From positions 186,001-250,000 of the forward strand of contig NZ_UPSE01000453.1 in the NCBI RefSeq assembly GCF_900573885.1: a stretch of 64,000 nt of DNA, read 5' to 3'. Position numbers and translations under genes: made by a program. Below are positions 9,703 through 18,858 of this stretch, piece by piece. This stretch comes from Pseudomonas viridiflava. GTDB lineage: Bacteria > Pseudomonadota > Gammaproteobacteria > Pseudomonadales > Pseudomonadaceae. The stretch's first letter is position 1. Each line of letters starts with the position of its first letter. The notes under the pieces were generated by a model. The model was not told where the DNA came from. It saw only the letters and a program-made list of their open reading frames with translations, and searched no databases.

Positions 9703-9778
9703 TGGTGCCGTTGAGAGGAATCGAACCCCCGACCTCCTGATTACGAATCAGATGCTCTACCGACTGAGCTACAACGGC
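9703..9778 (-). tRNA. tRNA-Thr (anticodon CGT)
   Basis: Read on the minus strand, the 76-nt gene has acceptor arms GCCGTTG and CAACGGC, a D-arm GTAGCTCAGTCGGTAGAGC, anticodon loop TTCGTAA with anticodon CGT (reads ACG), a T-arm with GGTTCGATTCC, and an encoded 3' CCA. All stems pair. Confidence 0.97.
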
Positions 9779-9813
9779 GTTCACTGGGAAATACTAGAAC
9801 ATGGGGCGAGGCG

Positions 9814-10653
9814 TTACTTGGGCAGTTCGATGCGGTCGGCGTGGATGACCAGCTCGCCTTGTTTGTACAACGCGCCAATGGCCTTTTTGAAGTTGCCTTT
9901 GCTCACGCCAAACAGCCCGGCGATTGTTTCTGGCGGGCTCTTGTCGCTGACCGCGAGCACGCCGTCGTTTTCGCGCAGTTTGTTGAGAATTTGCTCGTGC
10001 AAACCGACCGCTGCTTCCTTGCCGACCGGTTGCAGGCTCAGGCTGATTTTGCCGTCGGGTCGAATCTCTTTGATAAAGCCCTGTTCCTGCTTGCCGGCGC
10101 GCAAAAACTTGAACACTTCGTTCTTGTGAATCAGGCCCCAGTGCTGGTTGTTGATGATGGCTTTGAAGCCCATGTCGGTGGATTCGGCCACCAGCAAATC
10201 AACAGCCTGGCCAACCTTGTAGGCGGCAGGCGTATTGTCCAGATAGCGATCCAGGCGAGCGGTAGCGGTGATGCGGCGGGTGTGTTTGTCGAGGTAGACG
10301 TGCACTACGCAGTAATCGCCGGCTTGCAGCGTGCGCTTCTCTTCGGAATACGGCAGCAGCAGGTCTTTGGATAAGCCCCAGTCGAGGAAAATGCCAATGC
10401 TGTTGACCTCTTTCACTTTCAGACTGGCGAATTCGCCAACCTGCACTTTCGGCTTTTCGTTGGTGGCAATCAGCTTGTCGTCGCTGTCCAGGTAGATGAA
10501 GACGTTCAGCCAGTCTTCCACTTCGGTCGGTGTGTCTTTGGGAATGTAGCGGTTGGGCAGCAGAATCTCGCCGTCGGCGCCGCCGTCCAGGTAAAGACCG
10601 AAGTTGGTGTGTTTAACCACCTGCAAACTGTTGAAACGTCCAATCAAAGCCAT
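9814..10653 (-). CDS. S1-domain RNA-binding protein (CvfB/YitL type)
   Basis: A 279-residue protein with repeated S1-like OB-fold segments (GLYLDGGADGEILLP near residue 20; GIFLDWGLSKDLLLP near 85; GFKAIINNQHWGLIH near 160) and a C-terminal winged-helix-like part (AGLFGVSKGNFKKAIGAL). This is the architecture of CvfB, an RNA-binding regulator known from Gram-positive bacteria; the role in pseudomonads is not established. ATG 10653 has GAGGG 8 bases upstream and is preferred over GTG 10659. It is transcribed toward the tRNA-Thr gene, 35 bases away, and is divergent from the VF530 gene. Confidence 0.85.
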   Translation of the reverse strand: MALIGRFNSLQVVKHTNFGLYLDGGADGEILLPNRYIPKDTPTEVEDWLNVFIYLDSDDKLIATNEKPKVQVGEFASLKVKEVNSIGIFLDWGLSKDLLLPYSEEKRTLQAGDYCVVHVYLDKHTRRITATARLDRYLDNTPAAYKVGQAVDLLVAESTDMGFKAIINNQHWGLIHKNEVFKFLRAGKQEQGFIKEIRPDGKISLSLQPVGKEAAVGLHEQILNKLRENDGVLAVSDKSPPETIAGLFGVSKGNFKKAIGALYKQGELVIHADRIELPK

Positions 10654-10791
10654 GTGCACTACCCTCGTTGCGTGGCCGGCATTCTACCCGAAGCACGCCG
10701 CCAACAGTGACGGCCAGGCGCCATTGCCGGATAATCCGCCGCCGATGCATGCCCCGGCCGACGGCATTTTTCTTTGGATAACGAGCTGCCC

Positions 10792-11013
10792 ATGACCAGC
10801 GTAAAACAACACAACGCCCTTCACGGCGTCACCCTTGAAGCCATCGTCACGGCGCTCGAAGCGCATTACGGCTGGGAAAAGCTTGGCGAGTTGATCGACA
10901 TTCGCTGTTTTCAAAGCGAGCCGAGCGTCAAGTCGAGCCTGAAATTTCTGCGAAAAACGCCATGGGCGCGGGAAAAAGTGGAAGCGCTGTACGTTCGAAC
11001 ACCCCTTCACTGA
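10792..11013 (+). CDS. VF530-family small DNA-binding protein
   Basis: A 73-residue protein matching the VF530 (DUF2132) family: [18 protein letters not shown] and [20 protein letters not shown] cover most of its length. The family is known from a small helical structure thought to bind DNA; its cellular role is unknown. ATG 10792 gives the standard N-terminus; a TTG at 10774 in the same frame is a weaker alternative. It is divergent from the S1-domain gene. Confidence 0.87.
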   Translation: MTSVKQHNALHGVTLEAIVTALEAHYGWEKLGELIDIRCFQSEPSVKSSLKFLRKTPWAREKVEALYVRTPLH

Positions 11014-11160
11014 CAGACGGCACCCGCTTAGAGAACCGGGCTTTTTCCGCGCTTATAGCGGGTGGGATATTTCCGTCAAAACCACACAGAGAAGAAATAG
11101 CCGGGCCAGGGCCGCTCATTTTGTGTACAATGCCTGGCCAAATTACTGTTGACAGGTTAA

Positions 11161-11349
11161 ATGGCCGCCATGCGCGTTAAAGCATCCGAAATGAAGAAAA
11201 AAGCCCCTCCTGCCGTTGAAACTCACAGCTCGATTGACGACGCAGTGACGGCATTCCTGAAAGCTGGTGGCCAGATTCAGGAAATTCCAAAAGGTGTTAG
11301 CGGTCAGGTGTTCGCCCCGTCGCGCCACATCACCCTCGGTAAAAAGTAA
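11161..11349 (+). CDS. Small conserved hypothetical protein with FLxxGGxIQEIPxG motif
   Basis: A 62-residue basic protein: a Lys-rich N-terminus, then AVTAFLKAGGQIQEIPKGVSG and a basic C-terminus ending LGKK. The FLxxGGxxQEI pattern recalls the C-terminal part of the pseudomonad RNA-polymerase-binding regulator SutA, but the acidic N-terminal half of SutA is absent, so this is only a resemblance. AGG lies 4 bases before ATG 11161; ATG 11170 is an alternative. No signal peptide or membrane segment. Function unknown. Confidence 0.65.
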   Translation: MAAMRVKASEMKKKAPPAVETHSSIDDAVTAFLKAGGQIQEIPKGVSGQVFAPSRHITLGKK

Positions 11350-11644
11350 ACGCTTTCTGTTGCTGCTGTTTCTGGCGCTTTGGTTGTCGTTCTTGAATGA
11401 AAGCGCTTGAACAGCTGTAGTTACTCCGCAATATCCCCGCTTCACCCCCTCCGTATTCACTCCGAAATATCCCTGAATTCGCGCCCTTACATGGCTGCTC
11501 ACATATTCCGCCTGCCCCAATAGAACAAGCTTCTGGCCTGTAGCACAGAGATGTTTCAGAATCGTTTCAACTCGGTTGGCGCCGCGCTTTTTCTTCGGCT
11601 CGTCGGCTGGTTTGGATTCTCTCTGCCTTATCTCAGGAGCTCCT

Positions 11645-13894
11645 GTGCGCATTTCCGGCCTGTGGCTGCAGCACCCCGCGTATGAATTGTTGGCTCGCGG
11701 TTTCCTTTTGCTCGTTGTGCCGCTGTTGGGTCGCTATTTCCTCGGCTGGTCTAACGGTTTTGGCTATCTGTCTGATCTGGCCGTCGGCTCGCTGTTGTTC
11801 GTGCTCCTGCAAAACCGCCCGCTGTGGCTGACGCTGCCGGTGCTGCTGGTCTGGAGCGTGTTCACCCTGAGCACTGCCGAGCTGGTCGGCGCCGTTGGGC
11901 GCATGCCAGAAGTCAGCGATCTGCAATACCTCACCGACCCGCAATTTGTCGGTCATTCAACTCAAGGCGGCGGGCTCACTTACCCGCTGCTGGCGCTTGG
12001 TCTAGCGCTCGGCCTGTTTGCCAATCTGCTTGTGCGGCGGCAAAAGAACATGCGCCGTCTGCCCTTCTATAGCTACGCCTTGCCGCTGGGCTTCGCCGCG
12101 CTGCATGCCAGCGGCCAATACCTGGTGCCCAGCGAGGCCGTGCAGTGGAAGCAATTCAACCTGTCGCACAAGTTGCTCGCAGAAAGCTTCAACAGCGGCC
12201 AGATGCGCCTGGAAGCCTGGCTGGATGACGAAGCCCCCGATAGCAAACCGGACATCGCCGGCCTCAGCCAACTGGATTTGAACGGCAACAAACTCTTCGC
12301 TGGCAAAGGCCAGGCGAAGAACGTGCTGATCGTGACGCTGGAAGGCATTCCCGGCGCCTACATCGCTACCAACCGGCACGCGCTGAACAGCACCTATCTG
12401 GAAGACTTGATGCCGCGCCTGGGCCAATGGGCCGAACGCGGTATGAATACCCCGGATTACGTCCTGCATAGTCATCAGACCATTCGCGGTCTTTACGCCA
12501 TGTTGTGCGGCGACTACAGCAAGCTCGACAGCGGTACGCCCAAGGGTGTGGAACTGCTGACTAGCAGTACCCGCAACCAGCAATGCCTGCCCGCTCAGTT
12601 GCGCGAGCAGGGCTTTCGCACCACGTTTTTGCAAGGTGCGGGGCTGCGGTTCATGGCCAAAGATAAAATCATGCCGCACATGGGTTTTGAACAAACCCGT
12701 GGCCTGGGCTGGTTCAAGAACAAGCCGTACCTCGAATTTCCGTGGGGCATGGACGACAAGGCGTATTTCGAAGGCGCGCTTAAACAGGTGGCCGAGCTTC
12801 GGCAGTCGAAGAAGCCGTGGATGCTTACGCTGCTCACTGTTGGCACCCACCAGCCTTACTCGGCGCCGCAGGACTATCTGGACCGCTACCCCAGCGCCAA
12901 GCAGGCGGCGATCGGCTATCTCGATGATGCCGTGGCCGACTTTCTTGCGGGTCTGGAGAAACAGGGCGTGCTCAAAGACACGCTGGTGATCGTCACCTCG
13001 GATGAATCCCACGGCATCGATGACGTCAGGCTGGCCTCCGCGTGGGGCTTCAACCTTATTCTCGCGCCCGAACAAAGCCAGCTGCCGACGTTGAAACAGG
13101 GCGTTTACGGACACGTTGACCTGACTGCTTCGGTGCTTGATTACTTCGACTTCCAGGTACCGCCAAACCTTACCGGCCGCTCGCTGTTTCGCGACTATGG
13201 CAACGGCCGCGAGATCATGTCGTACACCAATGGTTTGCTCCGCCAGCACGACGGCAAGGGCACATTTACCGAATGCGACTTCCAGCAGATTTGCCGGCGC
13301 TATGCCAGTGAAGGATTTATCGCCAATCAGGCTCGCTACCTGGGCCGCGTAAGTGGCAAGCAAGCCCGTCTGGTCAGCAGCCGGGCGGCCTTGCTGGACC
13401 AGTCGCTGAGCAATGGCCAGATCGGCCAGCAGTACCAGTTCGCCAGTAACGAGCGCATCAGTCTGAAAGCCGAGGCCAGGGACGACTGGGCCGACAACCT
13501 GATCGGCGCGCAATACCTGGAGTTGCCACAGGGCACGCGAACCCGTGTGAATGTCACCATTCGTGCGGTGCGCATGGCAGAGCAAGGCGCCAGGCTACTG
13601 TTGAAAACCAAGGAGTTCGATCGCGATGTCGCCGGCCTGATTCCCGACTTGCCGTCACTCAGGCCTGGGCAAACCCTCAACCTCAGCTTTGGCTTCGACA
13701 ACCTCGAAACCCGCAAGGCCTTCTCGTTCCACCTGCTGGGCGAAGGCAAAGGCGCTATCGAAATAACCGACTTCAGCGTGGTAACCGAGCCGTTGCTGGC
13801 TGCCGACCTGCTCGATCTGGAGAAGACCGAAGAAAGCGCGCAGGCCGACAGCAGCGTGCCTGAAGAAGTGCTCGACGATCACGTCGAGCTCTGA
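11645..13894 (+). CDS. LTA-synthase-like membrane sulfatase-fold transferase
   Basis: An inner-membrane enzyme with about five N-terminal helices (residues 15-170) and a periplasmic alkaline-phosphatase-superfamily domain. The metal and catalytic residues are present: Glu233 (VTLEG), nucleophile Thr279 (HSHQTIRG), and Asp453/His456 (TSDESHG). The family transfers phosphoglycerol or phosphoethanolamine from lipids to glycans or lipid A. Gram-negatives lack lipoteichoic acid, so periplasmic glucans or LPS are more likely acceptors; the substrate is not deducible. Start GTG 11645 has AGGAG 6 bases upstream, whereas the in-frame ATG 11576 has none, giving 749 residues. A C-terminal extension of about 200 residues follows the catalytic domain. 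Confidence 0.88.
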   Translation: MRISGLWLQHPAYELLARGFLLLVVPLLGRYFLGWSNGFGYLSDLAVGSLLFVLLQNRPLWLTLPVLLVWSVFTLSTAELVGAVGRMPEVSDLQYLTDPQFVGHSTQGGGLTYPLLALGLALGLFANLLVRRQKNMRRLPFYSYALPLGFAALHASGQYLVPSEAVQWKQFNLSHKLLAESFNSGQMRLEAWLDDEAPDSKPDIAGLSQLDLNGNKLFAGKGQAKNVLIVTLEGIPGAYIATNRHALNSTYLEDLMPRLGQWAERGMNTPDYVLHSHQTIRGLYAMLCGDYSKLDSGTPKGVELLTSSTRNQQCLPAQLREQGFRTTFLQGAGLRFMAKDKIMPHMGFEQTRGLGWFKNKPYLEFPWGMDDKAYFEGALKQVAELRQSKKPWMLTLLTVGTHQPYSAPQDYLDRYPSAKQAAIGYLDDAVADFLAGLEKQGVLKDTLVIVTSDESHGIDDVRLASAWGFNLILAPEQSQLPTLKQGVYGHVDLTASVLDYFDFQVPPNLTGRSLFRDYGNGREIMSYTNGLLRQHDGKGTFTECDFQQICRRYASEGFIANQARYLGRVSGKQARLVSSRAALLDQSLSNGQIGQQYQFASNERISLKAEARDDWADNLIGAQYLELPQGTRTRVNVTIRAVRMAEQGARLLLKTKEFDRDVAGLIPDLPSLRPGQTLNLSFGFDNLETRKAFSFHLLGEGKGAIEITDFSVVTEPLLAADLLDLEKTEESAQADSSVPEEVLDDHVEL

Positions 13895-13899
13895 GCTGC

Positions 13900-15036
13900 T
13901 CAGTCGGCCAGACCGATGCGTACCAGACTTCCTGCTTGCGCATCGGTCAACACGTATAGAAAGCCATCCGGCCCCTGGCGCACATCGCGAATGCGCCCGA
14001 GTTTGTCCGTAAGCAAACGTTCCTCGTGCACCACGTCGTTGCCCTTGAGCTCCAGGCGAATCAGCGACTGATCGGCCAGCGCGCCGATGAACAGATTGTG
14101 CTGCCAACCAGCAAAACGCTCAGCGTTATAAAACGCCATACCGCTTACCGCTGGCGACTTCTCCCAGACATGCTGCGGCGGCTCGGTGCCCGGCGCGGTT
14201 TTGCCCTTGGCTTCGCGAATCGGCAGCATGCTGTAGTCGATGCCATGAGTCGCCAGCGGCCAGCCGTAATTCTTGCCCGGCTGTGGAATGTTGATTTCGT
14301 CGCCGCCGCGCGGACCGTGCTCGTGCAGCCAGAGCGCGTCGGTCCAGGGATTGAGCGCGGCGCCCTGGGCGTTGCGGTGGCCGTAGGACCAGATCTCACC
14401 GCGCGCGCCAGGCTTGCCTACGAACGGGTTGTCGGCAGGAATGCTGCCATCGAGGTTCAGGCGCACCACCTTGCCTTGCAGTTTGTCGAGGTCTTGCGCG
14501 GCGGTGCGCTGGTAGTTTTCGCCGAGGGTCACGAACAGGTGGCCTTCGCCGTCGAACACCAACCGAGCGCCGTAGTGGTTGCCAGTGGAAAGCTTGGGCT
14601 CTTGGCGGAAAATCACCTCGAAGCCTTCGAGCCGACGGTTATCGGCCGCCAGCTTGCCGCGCCCCACTGCCGTTCCGCCCAGCTTGTTTTCGCCGACTTC
14701 GGCATAAGCCAGGTACACCCAGCGATCTTTTGCGAAGCCGGGCGACAGCGCGATATCGAGCAGGCCGCCCTGCCCACGGCTGAATACCTCGGGCACGCCG
14801 CTGACGTCGGCCGAGCTTTTGAAATCTGCCGCAACCAGCCGCAACTGGCCGGGGCGTTCGGTAATCAACACCTGGCCGTCGGGCAAAAACGCCATGCCCC
14901 ACGGGTTGCGCAGGTCACTCAACAGGTACTCCACCTGCACGGTGCCGCGCTCACTGGCTTGGGTGAAATTCTCTTCGGCCTGCACAGCGCCGCCCCACAC
15001 CGACAAGCCCACCACTGCTAACGCTTTTAACAGCAT
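13900..15036 (-). CDS. PQQ-dependent soluble sugar (aldose) dehydrogenase
   Basis: A 378-residue exported protein with a Sec signal peptide (cleavage after AVQA, about residue 20) and the six-bladed glucose/sorbosone dehydrogenase propeller: LRNPWGMAFLPDGQVLITER, GHRNAQGAALNP, HEHGPRGGDEIN and IRDVRQGPDGFLYVLTD are diagnostic. It should oxidise aldoses in the periplasm with PQQ. GGAGAAGGGG precedes ATG 15036. The stop lies 5 bases from the stop of the convergent LTA-synthase-like gene. Family certain, actual sugar unknown. Confidence 0.9.
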   Translation of the reverse strand: MLLKALAVVGLSVWGGAVQAEENFTQASERGTVQVEYLLSDLRNPWGMAFLPDGQVLITERPGQLRLVAADFKSSADVSGVPEVFSRGQGGLLDIALSPGFAKDRWVYLAYAEVGENKLGGTAVGRGKLAADNRRLEGFEVIFRQEPKLSTGNHYGARLVFDGEGHLFVTLGENYQRTAAQDLDKLQGKVVRLNLDGSIPADNPFVGKPGARGEIWSYGHRNAQGAALNPWTDALWLHEHGPRGGDEINIPQPGKNYGWPLATHGIDYSMLPIREAKGKTAPGTEPPQHVWEKSPAVSGMAFYNAERFAGWQHNLFIGALADQSLIRLELKGNDVVHEERLLTDKLGRIRDVRQGPDGFLYVLTDAQAGSLVRIGLAD

Positions 15037-15145
15037 CGCCCCTTCTCCCGGTCTGAAATAAGTGGGCAGAAGACTGGCAAAAAAACGCCGCCACGGCTGG
15101 CTGCAATTGCAACGGGAAACTACAACGTCGCGCCCGGGCGACAAC

Positions 15146-15874
15146 TTAGTAGTCGGCGTATTTGCGCTCGATCTGCTCGTACTCGCCCGTTTTTCGGATG
15201 TTGGCCAGACCACGATCAAACGCATCGCGCTGCACCGCGAACCTAAACCCAACTTTGTAGGCCGTCGGCGGAAACAGCGGATACCAGGTCAACGGCTGGC
15301 TGATATCCACTTGGTCCAGAACCTCGCGATTGAAATAGCGGATCACTTTCGGGTCGCCAATCACCACGTCGATACGCCCGCTGTACAGCAAACGGTTGCG
15401 GGTCACCTGCTGCGCCTCTTCGCGGTAGTTGGGGTGATCTTTCACCACCGCGGCGTACTCCGGCCCGAGTAGAAAGCGGGCCCGCTGGAACGTGCTGACG
15501 GAGTAGCGGCGCAGGTCGCTCAGGCTGTGCAGCTGCACCTGGCGCGAGCTCAGCGCCACGGCGATGTTGTGGTAGTAGATATAGGTGTCGGAGTAGAACG
15601 CCGCCACACCGCTGCGCTCGTTGGTTGTGGTGATGCAGTCCAGCTCGCCGTGGGCCAGCATCAAATGCAGGCGCTCCATGGGCGCGAAATACGGCTCCAT
15701 GCCATAGCCGGCGCTACGAAGGGCGGCCTCCACCACTTCGTATTCCAGGCCCTGACGTTCCGTTTCGAATACATACGGTGGTTTATTCAGGCCGAAGCCA
15801 ACGCGCAACGGGTCACTCGCCGCAGGCAGCGCCAGAAGACCGAGCAAAATCGAGGTGCACAGTCGGCAAAACAT
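15146..15874 (-). CDS. Periplasmic solute-binding protein (family 3 / amino-acid type)
   Basis: A 242-residue protein with a signal peptide (MFCRLCTSILLGLLALPAAS, then the mature chain). The mature part resembles bacterial extracellular solute-binding family 3: LRVGFGLNKPPYVFE, then a GMEPYFAPMERLHLMLAHGELD segment. No permease or ATPase gene is adjacent, as for many orphan pseudomonad proteins of this type, so it may be a sensor or serve a distant transporter. GGAGAGGG is directly upstream of ATG 15874. It is divergent from the subtilase gene. Confidence 0.82.
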   Translation of the reverse strand: MFCRLCTSILLGLLALPAASDPLRVGFGLNKPPYVFETERQGLEYEVVEAALRSAGYGMEPYFAPMERLHLMLAHGELDCITTTNERSGVAAFYSDTYIYYHNIAVALSSRQVQLHSLSDLRRYSVSTFQRARFLLGPEYAAVVKDHPNYREEAQQVTRNRLLYSGRIDVVIGDPKVIRYFNREVLDQVDISQPLTWYPLFPPTAYKVGFRFAVQRDAFDRGLANIRKTGEYEQIERKYADY

Positions 15875-16009
15875 GCCCTCTCCCCGGTTTGTCGGCCTGT
15901 GCTTGCAGCATAGCCGTCCCGGCACGTGCTGCGCGGCGCATTGCGGTCTGAACCAATGCCACAAGCGCGACGTCACACAGCTACTTCGATCTGCCAGGGA
16001 ACCCTATCG

Positions 16010-17800
16010 ATGCGCGCTTCTCACCTCGCCAGCCTGACGCTCACCTTACTCACCACTGCCCTGCCGAGTCTGGCTGCCGAGCCGTTGCGCCTGACGCACC
16101 TGCAACGCTGCGGCGACGTACTGACCGACCAGCAGCAGTTCTGCCTCGACGCCCAAGGGCTGCAGGCAGACAAGGTGCGCGTGCTGCTCGGCGGCGAGCC
16201 GCTGCCAGAGCAGGCGGTACAACGCGACGGCCAGAAGCTGCGTTTGCAGCTGGATAAGGGCCGCTACAAAAGCGCGCCCGTCTGGCTGGAGCAGCAGGGC
16301 CAAAGCAGCAATCCCGTGTGGCTGTCGATGAATCACAGCCACGTGGTTGCGGCGAAAAAAGACGAAGTCACCAAGAACATGGACGGCCTGACCACCTACA
16401 TCAACCTGGTCAGCCTGATCATCGAAGAAGACACCGACGGCCTGAGCATGGCCCGGCAGCTGGCGAAGAAATACGGTGCAGAAGTAGTCGGTGCCATCCC
16501 GCCGCTTAACACGTACCAGCTCCGTTTGCCGGCGAGCAACCTGATGGAGCGCGATGCGTTGATTTTGCGCCTGGGCACGGAAGTGAGTGTGGACGCCGTG
16601 GTGATCGAAGAGTCGGCAGCCGAGGAAGGCGAAAACGAAAACCTCGACGACGATCTTGCCGCTGGCAAACAAGCGCCCGAAGAAAAACCCAGTGGGGATG
16701 AATGGGCTGCCAACCGCTTTCTCGACGCGGTGAATTACTACCAGCGACGCATTCCATCCAAGCAGAAACCGGTGCCAGTGACGCCCATCCGTATTGGCAT
16801 CATCGAACGCAACGTCGACTTCGACACGGCCGACTTCGAGGATTACCTCGGCGCAGCTAGCCGTGAAGACGGCAAACCGCACACCCGTGTCTACGCCCGT
16901 GACGCCAGCAAACCCGACGGCCACGGCACCACGGTGACGGGCATTCTCGCCGCGCGCTGGGACAAAGGCGGCAACACCGGTTTCCTGCGCGGCCTGGACG
17001 GCGCCGGGCCAGGCTTTGAGGTGATTGTGGAGCGCAACTCCGATGCGGGTATCACCGCCAATATCGCCGCCTCGGTAAACCTGGTGGAAGACGGCGTGCG
17101 CGTGCTGAACTGGAGCTGGGGCATTCACCGCGTCGGTGCGAAAAACATTCAGGGCGACGAGGTGGACTCGCTGGTGCGCTCCGGCTTGGCCATGAACGGC
17201 TACGAAGAGCTTCTGGAAGAGTTTTTTCTCTGGCTACGCGCCAAACACCCGGATGTGATCGTGGTGAACTCGGCCGGCAACGGCTCGTCGTTTTCCGGCG
17301 CTGACGAGTACCGTCTGCCCTCCTCGTTCATTACCGACCAGCTGTTCGTCGTCGGCGGCCACCAGCGCAGCGAGCGCCAGGACGTGGCCGTGGACGATCC
17401 GGCCTATGTGATCAAACGCAGCTCGTCCAACAGCGACATGCGCGTCGACATCACCGCCGCCGCCTGCGCCCACGCCTCAACAGTGGCGGCCGACGCGGCG
17501 GGTGACGCCCATTGCGGCACCTCGTATGCCACACCCATGGTGACGGGTGTGGTTGCCGCCGTACTGTCGATTAACCCGCAACTGCACCCGGAACAAGTGC
17601 GCATGCTGCTGCGCCGCAGCGCCATGACCATTGGCGAGGAGTTCGACTTCGAGCCCGCCGACGCTGATGACCTGACCGCACCGATTCTGCCCTCCGAGCG
17701 CAATTACGACCTCAACAACAAAGACGTCGGCCGCTCGGCACGGCTGGATATGCAAAAGGCCCTGGACCTGGCGGTGAAGAGCCGTGATCGCGTGCGCTAA
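16010..17800 (+). CDS. Exported S8 (subtilisin-like) serine peptidase with Glu at the Asp position
   Basis: A 596-residue protein with a Sec signal peptide (cleavage near residue 23, SLAA-EP), a ~230-residue N-terminal region rich in acidic residues, and a C-terminal S8 domain. The His box is GHGTTVTG (His305), the oxyanion Asn lies in NSAGNGSS, and the Ser box is GTSYATPM (Ser505). At the Asp box, where the family has VIDTG, this protein reads IGIIERNVD, so Glu266 stands in place of Asp. It may be a variant protease or have reduced activity. AGGGA lies 9 bases before ATG 16010. No dedicated inhibitor or secretion genes are adjacent. Confidence 0.88.
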   Translation: MRASHLASLTLTLLTTALPSLAAEPLRLTHLQRCGDVLTDQQQFCLDAQGLQADKVRVLLGGEPLPEQAVQRDGQKLRLQLDKGRYKSAPVWLEQQGQSSNPVWLSMNHSHVVAAKKDEVTKNMDGLTTYINLVSLIIEEDTDGLSMARQLAKKYGAEVVGAIPPLNTYQLRLPASNLMERDALILRLGTEVSVDAVVIEESAAEEGENENLDDDLAAGKQAPEEKPSGDEWAANRFLDAVNYYQRRIPSKQKPVPVTPIRIGIIERNVDFDTADFEDYLGAASREDGKPHTRVYARDASKPDGHGTTVTGILAARWDKGGNTGFLRGLDGAGPGFEVIVERNSDAGITANIAASVNLVEDGVRVLNWSWGIHRVGAKNIQGDEVDSLVRSGLAMNGYEELLEEFFLWLRAKHPDVIVVNSAGNGSSFSGADEYRLPSSFITDQLFVVGGHQRSERQDVAVDDPAYVIKRSSSNSDMRVDITAAACAHASTVAADAAGDAHCGTSYATPMVTGVVAAVLSINPQLHPEQVRMLLRRSAMTIGEEFDFEPADADDLTAPILPSERNYDLNNKDVGRSARLDMQKALDLAVKSRDRVR

Positions 17801-17859
17801 GGCACCGGTGCTTCAGGGCAGCTAGACTGCGACGTCTGTTTAACTGCCAGGAGATCGAC

Positions 17860-18840
17860 ATGCTCAAAGCTCAATACCAAACCCGCAGCAACGTGCCGCA
17901 CGAGGTGATCGAAGCCGTTGAGCTGCAACTGCCAGCGCCAGGCGCCGGGCAGGTGCGCATCAAGGTGCTGGCCGCACCGATCAACCCCTCGGACGTGCTC
18001 ACCCTCACCGGCGAGTACGGCATGTTGCCGCCCTTGCCCGCCATTGGCGGCAACGAAGGCGTGGGCAAGGTCGAGGAATTGGGCGCCAATGTGAGCAACC
18101 TCAGCGTCGGCCAGACCGTATTGCTGCCGGTCGGCAGCGGCACTTGGGTGACACACCTGAACGCCGAGGCCAGCAAGCTGATCTCGCTGCCAGACGCCGA
18201 CCCGCAGCAATTGGCGATGCTCACCGTCAACCCGCCCACCGCCTCGTTGCTGCTGAGCCAGTTCGTCGATTTGCAACCCGGTGAATGGCTGATCCAGAAC
18301 GCCGCCAACTCTGGCGTTGGCAGCTACATCATGCAGTTAGCCAAGTTGCGCGGTTTTAAAACCGTGAACGTGGTGCGCCGTGACTCAGCCGTCGCCGCCA
18401 GCCAGCAAGACGGCGGCGACGTGGTTCTGGTCGACGGCCCGGACCTGGCCAAGCGCGTGCGCGAAGCCACCGGCAGCGCCACCCTGCGCTTGGCCATCGA
18501 CGCCGTGGGCGGCGCCGCCACCGACCACCTCGCCGCGTGCTTGGGCGAAGGCGGCGTAGTGGTGAACTACGGAATGATGAGCGGCGAACCGTGCCAGGTG
18601 TCGCCCTCGGCCATCGTTTTCCGCGACATCAGCCTGCGCGGTTTCTGGCTGGCGAAATGGTTCCGCAGCGCCAGTCAGGCTGATCAAGGCAAGGTGTTTG
18701 GGGAGTTGGTGCAGTTGATCGCCAGCGGCAAACTGAAAACCCGCATTGCGGCGACGTATGACGTGAGTCAGATCAAGGACGCGGTGAAGGCGGCGGCGAG
18801 TGGCGAGCGCGAAGGGAAGATTCTGGTGGTGCCGGCGTAA
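17860..18840 (+). CDS. Zinc-independent MDR oxidoreductase (MECR/ETR-like)
   Basis: A 326-residue medium-chain dehydrogenase/reductase. It has APINPSDVLTLTGEYG at residues 43-58, GGNEGVGKVEELG, and the NADPH-binding AANSGVGSYIMQLAKLRGF. The layout matches mitochondrial-type 2-enoyl thioester reductases (MECR), which reduce trans-2-enoyl-CoA or -ACP, but quinone reductases are close relatives. The structural-zinc cysteines are absent. AGGAGA lies 5 bases before the ATG. It follows the subtilase by 59 bases but is probably functionally unrelated. Confidence 0.82.
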   Translation: MLKAQYQTRSNVPHEVIEAVELQLPAPGAGQVRIKVLAAPINPSDVLTLTGEYGMLPPLPAIGGNEGVGKVEELGANVSNLSVGQTVLLPVGSGTWVTHLNAEASKLISLPDADPQQLAMLTVNPPTASLLLSQFVDLQPGEWLIQNAANSGVGSYIMQLAKLRGFKTVNVVRRDSAVAASQQDGGDVVLVDGPDLAKRVREATGSATLRLAIDAVGGAATDHLAACLGEGGVVVNYGMMSGEPCQVSPSAIVFRDISLRGFWLAKWFRSASQADQGKVFGELVQLIASGKLKTRIAATYDVSQIKDAVKAAASGEREGKILVVPA

Positions 18841-18858
18841 TTGCTTGGAATCCTTTCG

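Noticed and set aside
11149..11154. TTGACA as a -35 element
   Set aside because: It lies 7 bases before the start codon of the 62-residue gene and no -10 can follow it in the leader; chance match.
12002..13585. 527-codon open frame on the minus strand
   Set aside because: Fully antisense to the LTA-synthase-like gene; low-complexity composition typical of a GC-rich shadow frame.
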